DNA of 33,299 bases from positions 1-33,299 of the forward strand of contig JWZX01001549.1 in the NCBI GenBank assembly GCA_001275005.1, in the 5' to 3' direction. Source of the stretch: Chrysochromulina tobinii (lineage: Eukaryota > Haptophyta > Prymnesiales > Chrysochromulinaceae). Below are positions 1-8,616 of the stretch, in pieces. A model generated the notes under the pieces. That model was not told where the DNA came from. It worked only from the letters and a program-made list of their open reading frames with translations, and ran no database searches. Within the stretch, counting starts at the first letter, position 1. Each line of letters opens with the position of its first letter. Position numbers and translations under genes: made by a program.

Positions 1-793
<793 letters not shown>

Positions 794-816
794 CTATTGC
801 CGCGGGTTCCCCGTTT

Positions 817-852
817 TGGACTTGACTCGACTTGATTTGACTTGTCTTGACA
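817..852 (-). repeat. imperfect CTTGA / AAGTC short tandem repeat in tubulin leader
   Basis: On the plus strand this tract is a run of CTTGACT, CTTGATT and CTTGTCTTGA units. Read along the tubulin gene it is GTCAAGACAAGTCAAAT followed by further AAGTC units. It lies about 90-125 bases upstream of the tubulin ATG. A closely matching tract lies at 16096-16124, in the SWIP/ATM intergenic region. It may be a promoter or leader element, or a dispersed microsatellite. Confidence 0.7.
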
Positions 853-1294
853 GGAGCACCGCGTCGAGCATGCGTACCTCCTCGTGCGTGAGCTCTGGCT
901 CGCTCGAGGTGCCCGTGAGCGGGACGATCCCAAGCAAGCAAGGACGATCCCGAGCCCGCGCGCACGAAGCCGAACGCCGCCGCTTCGCTCTTACTTCGCT
1001 CTGAGCAGCATGGATCCATTGTGCTGACGCGAATTAAAAACCCGCGCCGGCCGAGACGGGGACGGAGAAAGCGCGCATGCGGCGTCGGTCCGCCCCGCGC
1101 GCCTTAGGTAGACCCCAACCCGGAACCCGGGGGGTCGGTATGCATACTAGATACATTGTACTTAGATACGACTATAGCCCGATCTAAGTCGAATGAAAAT
1201 GACATGTGGAAACTGACCCCCGTTTTATGAAATTGGAACAGTTTGACGCAAACGGTGTCCTTCCTCCACTGGAGGGGCCACACAAGAGACAAGT

Positions 1295-1310
1295 TGATGA
1301 TGCATCATCA
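1295..1310. repeat. 16-base perfect palindrome
   Basis: TGATGATGCATCATCA equals its own reverse complement. It lies in non-coding sequence between tubulin and cyclophilin. No function is assigned. It could be a protein-binding dyad or chance in a local ATG-rich patch. Confidence 0.6.
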
Positions 1311-1615
1311 GTGGATGCAGGCATCTAGGCAAGAGCCGAAGAGGCATGCAGCCTAAAGGCTTATGCAGCACATGATGCAGCGAGAGGGTGCCGAATTGCG
1401 AATACACGCCCCCAGGTCCTGTAGCGAGAAGGCCCATCGAGCCGATCGGTCCATTGCCCACTACCACAACTCGTTGCCTTTGTGTAGCCGATGATGATGA
1501 CCATTCTTACCTCCTGATGCCATGTCTCGGCTTCTCTCGTGCTCGGCAATTTAATCCCCAGGCACGCCATGCCGCCCGCACATGCAGCGGATGTGATTGT
1601 CGCCGGCGCTCCTGC

Positions 1616-2167
1616 TCAACTTGGAGCCACCCGATAGGCCCTTGAAATATAGGATAGCTTCGGGAATCTCTGAAAGTAGGCATTGCCCAGCTGCTTTGCC
1701 TCGTTCTGGTCGATCTTCTTCGCCGGATCGGTCTCCTCGTAAACTGCCTCGGCCACGTCCATGCCGCTCGTGACCTGAGCAAACGGCGTGAATCCCTGCT
1801 CATCGAGCTGCACGTTCGCGTCATCGTAGTTGATAAACAGCTGGCTGCCGCGCGAGTCGGGCCCAGACATGGCGAAAGACAGCATGCCGCGCGTGTTGCC
1901 GATGCCCGCCTTGCGCGGATCATCCTTGATCTTGTTATCGCCCCACTTTTTGTACTCCGTCGGGCTCGCTGGAATGCCCCACTGGCAAATGAATCCCGGG
2001 ATGACGCGGTAGATTCGGCACTCGGTGTAATAGTTGCAGTCCACGAGCTGGAGGAATCGCTGCGCGCCGAGGGGCGCCCAGTCCGGGTGCACTTCGAGCT
2101 CGATCACCTGGGGGTCGGGTCTGCTCGGGTCGAGCACCACTTCGAGCCGGACCCTGACAGCAGACAT
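1616..2167 (-). CDS. cyclophilin-type peptidyl-prolyl cis-trans isomerase
   Basis: Cyclophilins catalyse cis-trans isomerisation of peptidyl-proline bonds. The 183-residue product is essentially a bare cyclophilin domain, with no clear signal peptide, so it is probably cytosolic or nuclear. Visible active-site motifs are RVIPGFICQ (the Arg, Phe and Gln of the catalytic groove) and GSQLFI (Gln and Phe). The position of the human CypA tryptophan that binds cyclosporin is Phe here (GFTPFAQV), as in many bacterial and divergent cyclophilins. That predicts weak cyclosporin sensitivity. I chose the ATG at 2167 (MSAVRVRLEV) because the domain begins there. The frame is open upstream to 2404, but that extension has no cyclophilin similarity and would overlap the divergent gene starting at 2346. 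The stop lies just after the final FPKLSYI-type strand. Confidence 0.92.
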   Translation of the reverse strand: MSAVRVRLEVVLDPSRPDPQVIELEVHPDWAPLGAQRFLQLVDCNYYTECRIYRVIPGFICQWGIPASPTEYKKWGDNKIKDDPRKAGIGNTRGMLSFAMSGPDSRGSQLFINYDDANVQLDEQGFTPFAQVTSGMDVAEAVYEETDPAKKIDQNEAKQLGNAYFQRFPKLSYISRAYRVAPS

Positions 2168-2345
2168 GATGCTCTCCAGCGGGTCGTCTTTGCGCGCCCA
2201 CGCCGACGAACAAAGGGAACACGGGGGCGAGCGTTTCGTCAGCAGTGTGACGTTCTCGAACGTCCAAAGCACATGGCCTCTGTCTCCGTGCTCCGGTGTT
2301 TTTGTCCGGTGTTTGACGAAACCAACATTGCGCAAATCGCGCGAC
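2168..2345. promoter_or_regulatory. 178-base divergent intergenic region
   Basis: The cyclophilin (-) and the membrane/guanylate kinase gene (+) start 178 bases apart and point away from each other, so both 5' leaders and promoters must lie here. I see no clear TATA box. A shared bidirectional promoter is an inference from spacing. Confidence 0.5.
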
Positions 2346-4228
2346 ATGCAGACCACGCACATTCTGCTCGCGGCCGCCGCATCCGTCAGCGCCGCGTTCA
2401 TCACCGCTTCGCCGGCGCTCGTCCGCCGGCCACAGCTCGCGCCCCTCTCGGGACCCGTCTGCTGCGCCGAGTCTGGCGCGACAAACGATCCGGTGCCGAA
2501 GCCGCCGTCGAAGCTGCCTCAGCGCGAGATCGATTCACGCGGCTTCATAGTGCCGCAAGTGGGAGACGTGGTCAAGATGCCCTCCAAGTGGGAAGGCGAG
2601 TGGGAGGTCGGCCAGGTGGACTTCGTCCAGTACGTCGGCTCGCGGAATGCGTACGAGGTCGACCTCCTCCCTCTGAAGTCGATCGGCAACGACCTCTACC
2701 GGCTGCCCGGCAAGAAGCCCTCGTTGATACGGACCGACGTGGCGAAGCTCGGCCGGCTGCTCACCGAGTACGTGCCCGAGCGCGACGCGTACCGCGTCAA
2801 CCCCGACGACCTTTTGCCGACGGGCGGGCGCAAAGTCGAGAACCCGAGCGTCACGGAGCAGGGCCTCGCAGAGTATGCTGAGCTCAAGGCGACGCTGCTG
2901 CGCGAAGCGGCGCTCCTCGGCGTGGCGGGCACGGCGGTGAGCTTGCCCTTCTTCGGAGGCGATGTCGCTTTTGCCTTCGCGCTAGGGGCGGCGGGCGGCT
3001 GCGCGTACCTGGCACTGCTGCAGCGTGAGACGGATGGACGCGAGGGCATGGGCAGGTTGCTCGCGGCCATCGTCGGCGGCCGGCTAGCGCTGCCCGCGGT
3101 CGTGATGGCCGTGCTTGCCAGCCGCGGCATCGCCGCCAAGGGGGGGCAGTTTGACTTTGCGCTCGTACGCGCCGCACACGCGCGCGCGCTGCCGACCGTC
3201 CACCACCAACGAGCGTCATCTCGAGCGTCATCTGCCACCACCGCCGCCGGCACCAAGGGGCTGCGTTGCCGGCACCTTGGCAGCACGTCGCTCGGGCGCG
3301 CGCTTCCCCATAGGCGCTTCCCCACAGGCGCCTCCACACAGGCGCTTCCCCGCGCACTCCCATTGACCAACACGCGCGCGCTCGCGCTCACCGGCAGGTA
3401 CCTCGCGACCAGTTCGGGGCAGCGGTGCTCGGCTTCCTCGCGTACAAGGCGCCGCTGCTCGTGCGCCAGGTCGGCACCGCTCTCAAGGAGCTCGCGTCTA
3501 ACGAGGGGTCACAGGCGCCCATTGAGAAGTCTATGAGCGGCGGCTCCCTCAGCCTGATGGCAAAGCTCGCCACCGCCAACTTTCAACAGCGTCAGCGCGC
3601 CGCAGCCGCGGCGGCGGGCGCGGCGGCAGGCGGCCCCGGCTCTGTGTCGGCGGCGCGGCTCGTGGTGCTGTGCGGCCCCTCTGGCGTGGGCAAGTCGACC
3701 CTCATCGGGCGTCTGCTCGCAGAGTCGCCCGAGCGCTTTGGCTTCTCCGTCTCGTGCACCACGCGACCGCGCCGCCCCGCCGAGGCCGACGGCGTCGACT
3801 ACAGCTTCGTGACCGAGCCCAAGTTCGACACGATGATCGAGCGCGGCGACTTCCTCGAGTGGGCAAATGTGGGTAGCTACCGGTATGGTACCTCGGTCGC
3901 GGCGGTCGAGGCGGTGAGCGCGAGCGGGCGCGTCTGCCTCCTCGACCTCGACGTCCAAGGCGTCCAGTCCCTCGTCGAGCGCCGGCCCGACTTACGCCCC
4001 TACTGCGTCTGGGTGGCCGCGCCCTCGCTCGACGCGCTGCGTGCGCGGCTGCGCCAGCGAGGCTCGGAAGCGCAGGGCGACGTCGAGCAGCGCATCGCGC
4101 GCGCCGTTGATGAGATCGAGTTCTCCCTCTCCGCGCGCTGCTTCGACAAGGTCGTCCTCAACGACGACTTCGAGAGGGCGTACGCCGAGCTCAAGGCGGG
4201 CATCGACGAAGCGACGATGTCGTCGTGA
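2346..4228 (+). CDS. probable plastid membrane AtpI/CGL160-like module fused to guanylate kinase
   Basis: Guanylate kinase converts GMP and ATP to GDP and ADP. Exon 1 (2346-3164) encodes 273 residues. The N-terminus (MQTTHILLAAAASVSAAFIT) looks like a signal peptide followed by a transit-type region with an alanine-phenylalanine junction, typical of plastid targeting in algae with complex plastids. A soluble segment (about 55-160) follows, then hydrophobic helices around residues 195-262. An intron with GTACGC donor and GGCAG acceptor (3165-3397, 233 bases) joins in phase 0 to exon 2 (3398-4228). Exon 2 begins with a further hydrophobic helix (FGAAVLGFLAYKAPLLV) and then encodes guanylate kinase. 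It has the P-loop GPSGVGKST (about residues 366-374), the GMP-binding TTRPRR and EADGVDY motifs, and EWANVGSYRYGTS. The total is about 549 residues. The four-helix pattern resembles ATP synthase protein I/CGL160, but that match is tentative. The kinase identification is strong. The fusion rests on an uninterrupted spliced frame. Confidence 0.75.
3301..3356 (+). repeat. 14-base tandem repeat inside the intron
   Basis: Four near-identical 14-base units of the form CGCTTCCCCACAGG start at 3301, 3315, 3329 and 3343. The first three contain CATAGG or CACAGG, each resembling a 3' splice site. They lie 40-85 bases upstream of the acceptor I prefer (3395-3397). Confidence 0.85.
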
Positions 4229-4430
4229 AAGCTCTCGGGCCGCGCACGCGACGAACGAGTAAGCATAGGCCCTCCGCGGGCGCATCGTGTATACGCACAT
4301 GCAGCAATCAACATTATCAGTGGTAAAACTCTTCTGCGGAGCGACGCGTGACCGAAATCGGGCTGCACTTTTTCCCTCTACGGCAAGTCACCCACCCACA
4401 GACCAGCAGCAAAAGCGAGCCTTACAAAGA
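4229..4430. other. short convergent 3' intergenic region
   Basis: The guanylate kinase gene (+) and the LYR gene (-) end 202 bases apart. The region must hold both 3' ends. No gene is seen. Confidence 0.6.
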
Positions 4431-4712
4431 CTATCGTGACGGCGGCTTGTAGCGGCGTTGCAGCGCGTCGTCGTACATGTAGTTGATGTCGCTGCTCTCT
4501 GAGCTCATGCCGCACTGTTGCCGCAGAGACTGCAAGCCCGATCGCGCCTCGTCAAGCATCTTGGCCATCTTCTGTGGGTTGGCCTCGCCCATGTTCCGCC
4601 GGAACTCATCGCGAATCTCGGTCTTGACGGCCTCCTTTTTGATGGATGGCCAGCGCTGCGCCGTGCGCATGATGCGCCGAAAGAGGCTCAGTGCCTCTGC
4701 TCTGCCGGCCAT
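4431..4712 (-). CDS. LYR-motif protein, LYRM1-like
   Basis: LYR (Complex1_LYR) proteins are small helical adaptors. They mostly act in mitochondria, where they bind acyl carrier protein and help Fe-S cluster delivery or complex assembly. The 93-residue product begins MAGRAEALSLFRRIMRTAQRWP. This matches the start of the family (xEVLxLYRxxxRxAxxW) and is closest in pattern to LYRM1. The central tyrosine of LYR is Phe here (LFR), a conservative change. The basic helix-rich middle (KKEAVKTEIRDEFRRN) and the C-terminal helix with MLDEARSGL fit the fold. I chose ATG 4712 because the family similarity begins there. The frame is open to 4796, but the extra residues look unrelated. It is divergent from the TMEM43-like gene. 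Confidence 0.75.
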   Translation of the reverse strand: MAGRAEALSLFRRIMRTAQRWPSIKKEAVKTEIRDEFRRNMGEANPQKMAKMLDEARSGLQSLRQQCGMSSESSDINYMYDDALQRRYKPPSR

Positions 4713-4939
4713 CGAGGATCGGTACTGTTCAAGTTTACATCGCGAAAGTAAAATTCTGAATAATGGGAAAGGTGACGAAACCTCCCAATCGTACAATCGT
4801 CTGATCCCTGCTCGTTAACGGTGTCCGCCTCGGGTCTCGTCACACAAAATTTGACAAAGTCGCCTCTTTCACTGGCTTTCGGTGACGCACCCCGACGCGG
4901 CCTCGACCGCGCCGGCGACGCCAGCGCCCGCGTCAACAC
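4713..4939. promoter_or_regulatory. 227-base divergent intergenic region
   Basis: This separates the starts of the LYR gene (-) and the TMEM43-like gene (+). The part near the LYR start is relatively AT-rich, unlike the coding flanks. It probably holds both promoters. No specific element is recognised. Confidence 0.45.
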
Positions 4940-6582
4940 ATGCACAAGCGTGGCATGGTGCCCGTTCTGTGCGCCGCTTTCTGCTCCGCGCAAATAGTCA
5001 CGCGCACCGAGTACGTGTATCGGCCGGTTGGGCAGCAAGGCGGCGGAGGAACTTTTTCCGGCGTAGTGCCGGGAATGGTCCTCGCTGCGGGCAGTGCGGC
5101 GCTCTTGTGGTGGAATGAGGGCCGCACGGCGGCACAGGAGCGCCTGCTTGCAAGCGCCAACCGCAAGCTCGTGCACGCGAGCGGCACCGACGCGCTCGAT
5201 CAGGCCAACGATGGCCGCCTCGTGCACCTCTACTCTCCCACGGTTTTCAGCACGGGCGTCACCGACAGTTTATTTGAGGACGTGCGCCGGCCAAAGGCGG
5301 CGCGGCTGCGTCGTCTGACCGAAGTGTACCAGTGGGATGAGACTTCGAGCACGCACGAGGTACGCATCTCTCGCGACACTGTCCAGCGCACGACCTCGTA
5401 CTCCTATGACGCACGCTGGCGCGACCACACAGTGGGAAACGCATTCCACGACGGTGGCCGGCACCACAACCCTACGCCGCGCCTGGTGCCGAGCATAGTG
5501 CTCACCACGGCGACGGACGCCCGACTCGCCAACGGCGTCTCGATCGAGCCCGCCTTGCTCGAGCAACTCGAGAGCTGGCATCCGGTGCGGCTACGGCCCG
5601 GGGCCGCTGACGAGGAAGGAGAGGCGGCGGAAGAGGCGTCGGCTGCGCGTGAGGCGGCGGAAGAGGCGGCGGCGGAAGAGGAGGCGGTTGCGGAGGAGGA
5701 GGCGCCTGGGCACGAGGTGGAGGGGCGGGTCTCGTCACATTCACATTCACAGGTGGAGGGGCGGGTCTCGTCGGCGGTCGTCTCATTGAGCGCCATTGAT
5801 GGCGCAGCGATCGCGCCTCTAGATGGGCACTCGTCGCAGGCCGAGTGCATCTACTTTCCGGTACGGGGATTCGCTGGCGACGCGGCTCGCAGCAGCGGCA
5901 GCTGGGCGCTCGCCGACGGGCCAAGCATGCCGCTGCCCCGCTCGGTCGGTGCGTACTTGCACCGTGAGCGCCGTCTCAGTGCGTCGCCCATGGCCCGCCT
6001 CCGCCTCGCACCGCGTGCGCAGGTGGGTGACGGCGCGTGTGCGATTCGACGAGGGTACCTTGGCCGTCGGAGGGAGTGAGCGTGCTCGCATGCCAGGCGA
6101 GCCTCACAACGCTTGCCCCGTGGCGCGACCGTTTGGGTGGCGGCGGCCCTTCTCTGTACATGCTGCTCCCGGGGCGCGTGCCTGCTTGCGAGATGCTCCG
6201 CGCAGCACGTGCGGCCTCCGTGCGGTCGATGTGGATGCTGCGCGGCGCCGGCGCGGCCCTCATGTGGCTCGGGCTCGGGTGCAGCTTGAGCTGGCTGCCC
6301 GCCCTCGCTGCCCGTCTGCCGCTCCTCGGAGGGCTCGCCGGCTCCCTAGCCGGCGCGGGCATCGGGATCGTCTCCTTGGGTGGTGCACTTAGCCTCTCCG
6401 CGGGGGTCGTCGCGCTTGCGTGGGTGCGCTACCGGCCGTGGCGTAGCGCTGTGCTCGTCGCGATGGCTGCGAGTGCATACTGTGCCCTTGCCAAGGCTGC
6501 CGTTGCTCTCCACGCCGCCCAGTCGCTCGGGCTGCCCAACAGGCAGCCAACGGCCAGACTGCGCGGCCAACAGCCCTTCTGA
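4940..6582 (+). CDS. TMEM43/LUMA-family membrane protein (frame break near 6023-6072)
   Basis: TMEM43 (LUMA) is a multi-pass protein of the ER and inner nuclear membrane. The first segment (4940-6022) has a transmembrane helix around VLAAGSAALLWWNEGR, then family hallmarks GRLVHLYS, LRRLTEVYQWDE, SYSYDARW and HHNPTPR. It also carries an acidic Glu/Ala-rich insertion (about 5600-5705) that animal homologues lack. The second segment (6073-6582) continues the family with VSVLACQ and three hydrophobic helices, ending with the RYRPW motif equivalent to the family's YRPL. The two segments are in different frames. A 50-base GT-AG intron (6023-6072) would join them in phase 0 and give about 530 residues. 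However, the intervening bases contain VGD in one frame and RVRFDEG in another. Both look like conserved family sequence (VGDxRVxF), so two single-base insertions or sequence errors are also possible. The N-terminal start is uncertain. Confidence 0.82.
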
Positions 6583-7302
6583 GAGCTCAGTCGCGTCAGT
6601 GGTGCAGTGCCAGTGCTCACGAGAATCGAGGTCGAGTACACATGGCGGCGATCCGCGATGGCGAAAGCGCGATGACTAGGCTGGGGCGGCGGAGGCGGGA
6701 GAGGGTGATTGGGTGAGAGGTGTTCGGCGAGGTGTTCGGGGAGTGCCCGAGGGTCCCTGACCGAGCACCGACCGTGTGGCGGAGAGGAATCGGCGAATTA
6801 GGGTAAACATTCAATTCTCGGTGTACATGAAAGTACATCCAAGGATTCGCCGTGTCGCAAAAGCGCCGTCGCGTAACCCTTCCCTCAACCCCTGTGCTGA
6901 GACGGGAGCACGGGACTGTCTCGGCGGCGAGAGGACAAGCACGAAACCACGAATGCAGTAGCCACTTTCCGACACGCGTCCTCGACCAGAACGGAGTTTC
7001 CGATCCGTCGGCGATCCACAGTATGCACACATGCCGATACAGTACCACTTCTGTCTCATTTACACACAAGACCAGATACCCATGAGATCTTGCTGGTCCT
7101 CAAAGAAACGGGGGGTCCGGAGTGTCTGCGCGTTTGTGTTTCACAGCCAATGGTTTTATTTGGACACCCACGAGCACCGGACCGGCGACACAGCTCTGTG
7201 TGAAACGGCTGTGAGCTGGAGCGTGCTCCGCACTTCCAAGAAGGCACCAACTCACAGTTGAAAAGGTCGTGCCTTCCCGGCGACAAGCCAGAGGCAGAAC
7301 AC
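6583..7302. other. 720-base intergenic region, no gene recognised
   Basis: This lies between the TMEM43-like stop and the J-protein start. An imperfect direct repeat (GGTGTTCGGCGA / GGTGTTCGGGGA) lies near 6720-6743. From about 6950 the composition is less GC-rich. A 150-codon minus-strand open frame (7069-6617) has no recognisable domain and atypical composition, so I do not call it a gene. The J-protein promoter should be in the right part. Confidence 0.55.
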
Positions 7303-8361
7303 ATGGATTCGTCCAGCGACTCCAGCTCCGCCGAGACATCCGAGACCCTGTACGACATCCTTGATATCACGCCCGACGCTGTCGATGCAGTTATCCGGCG
7401 TGCATACAAGCAGCAGGCGCTGCGCTGGCATCCTGACAAGTGCTCCGAGCCCGGCGCAGAGACCAAGTTCAAGCAGATTGCCGAGGCGTGGCACGTTCTC
7501 TCTGACGACAACCGGCGTGCTGTGTATGATGAGCAGCTGCGCAGCGGCGTCTTCGACGACGATCGCAGTCAGAACGAGAGGCAAGCCGCGGCACGCGAGG
7601 CCGCGTACCAGGCATATCAGGAGTTTATGTGGCGCGAGGAGCAGGACGCACAGCGCCGGATGCGTCGAGAGCGCGCCTGCCTTGTGGGTGTCATCAGCTT
7701 GGTGGCATGGGTCAGCGTGCTGCTTGCGATTTTGCAGCGGCATACGGCCTCGCTCGGCCTACCGCCGCAGCTCTTCCGGCCTCCGCTCGTGCTGAGCACG
7801 CGTGAACTTGCGCGTCTGCCGCTCACGCTCGAGTTCGCATCGTTTCGCGAGCGGCTCGACGCGCGCCACCGTGCGCGCGCGCGGCCATTGGCGGCGTTGG
7901 CGTGGCTGCCCGACTACATGCCCGCCTACCTGCGCATTGACCTCAACCAGACCTCGGAGCTGCGCCGTGCGCCCGAAGTGGGCCAGCCGCACGGGCGTGG
8001 CTGGCTGCTGCGCTCGGCCGCGACGGGCGAGGACATCTACGGGCGCGAGCTGAACCTCGTGACGAGCGTCTACGTGCGGCCGCCGGCTGGGCAGCGCAAG
8101 ACGGGGCAGAAGGTGCTCGGGATGAGCCCCGAGGGCACGCCGACCTTGTGTACGCAGCTCTGGCGCTCGGGCAGCCTGCATCGCGAGGAGTGGTACGACG
8201 ACATGGCGCGCTCGGTTGGCGGGCGGCTCAGGCCGTTTGGGCTCGCGGCGGTCCCACCCGCCGATTGCGAGCCGGAGGTTGGCTTGCTGGCCATCGCGGC
8301 GAGCACGCTCTTGGCGCTCATCGCGACGCGGCTCACCTTGCGCATGGCGAGCTTGGGTTGA
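7303..8361 (+). CDS. membrane-anchored J-domain (DnaJ/Hsp40) co-chaperone
   Basis: J-domain proteins stimulate Hsp70 ATPase activity. The 352-residue product has a short serine-rich N-terminus, then a complete J domain (residues ~15-77). This includes LYDILDITPDA, the essential HPD motif at residues 43-45 (RWHPDK), and the fourth-helix YDEQ. A charged Ala/Glu/Arg linker leads to a transmembrane helix around residues 126-144 (LVGVISLVAWVSVLLAIL). About 180 residues without a recognised domain follow, then a second hydrophobic helix near the C-terminus (GLLAIAASTLLALIA). This predicts a cytosolic J domain on a membrane hairpin, probably in the ER or another endomembrane. I take the ATG at 7303. 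The frame extends upstream to 7258, but only from a TTG. Confidence 0.88.
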   Translation: MDSSSDSSSAETSETLYDILDITPDAVDAVIRRAYKQQALRWHPDKCSEPGAETKFKQIAEAWHVLSDDNRRAVYDEQLRSGVFDDDRSQNERQAAAREAAYQAYQEFMWREEQDAQRRMRRERACLVGVISLVAWVSVLLAILQRHTASLGLPPQLFRPPLVLSTRELARLPLTLEFASFRERLDARHRARARPLAALAWLPDYMPAYLRIDLNQTSELRRAPEVGQPHGRGWLLRSAATGEDIYGRELNLVTSVYVRPPAGQRKTGQKVLGMSPEGTPTLCTQLWRSGSLHREEWYDDMARSVGGRLRPFGLAAVPPADCEPEVGLLAIAASTLLALIATRLTLRMASLG

Positions 8362-8501
8362 CATAGCGCGCGCGACACAGTGCCTTGGGGCCATGTAGTG
8401 CCCGACCGGCCGCTCGACGCATCAGAAAGTCTCTGAAGATAAAATCAACTTAGCAAAAGTGGCCCCACCTTCCTAATTAAGAACTTGCTGATTTCAACAG
8501 A

Positions 8502-8528
8502 AGAGTCCAAGTTCTATTTGTGGACTCT
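8502..8528. repeat. inverted repeat, 7-bp stem
   Basis: AGAGTCC at 8502-8508 pairs with GGACTCT at 8522-8528 across a 13-base loop. It lies in the AT-rich patch before the zinc-finger gene. Confidence 0.7.
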
Positions 8529-8543
8529 GCTGATTAACTTTAC

Positions 8544-8557
8544 CGGCAAATTTGCCG
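8544..8557. repeat. 14-base perfect palindrome
   Basis: CGGCAAATTTGCCG is self-complementary. It lies 59 bases upstream of the zinc-finger ATG and is a candidate dimer-binding site. Confidence 0.7.
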
Positions 8558-8616
8558 AAATCCAAAACTAGAAGACTTAAGGGCCGACGGCGGGCGCGGG
8601 CCGGAATTAAGACGGA

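Larger units (their letters stand above)
8362..8616. promoter_or_regulatory. AT-rich intergenic region upstream of the zinc-finger gene
   Basis: After the J-protein stop, composition drops sharply in GC from about 8420 to 8580 compared with both flanks. The patch holds a hairpin (8502-8528) and a palindrome (8544-8557). It probably contains the zinc-finger gene's promoter. No coding sequence is seen. Confidence 0.5.

Noticed and set aside
1295-1310. C/D-box snoRNA based on TGATGA near the palindrome
   Set aside because: A TGATGA box is present, but no properly spaced CTGA box or terminal stem could be found.
2168-2404. N-terminal extension of the cyclophilin frame
   Set aside because: No cyclophilin similarity. 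It would overlap the coding start of the divergent gene at 2346. The ATG at 2167 begins the domain precisely.
6617-7069. 150-codon minus-strand frame in the 6583-7302 gap
   Set aside because: No domain, no plausible promoter context, and composition unlike neighbouring genes. Retained only as an intergenic note.
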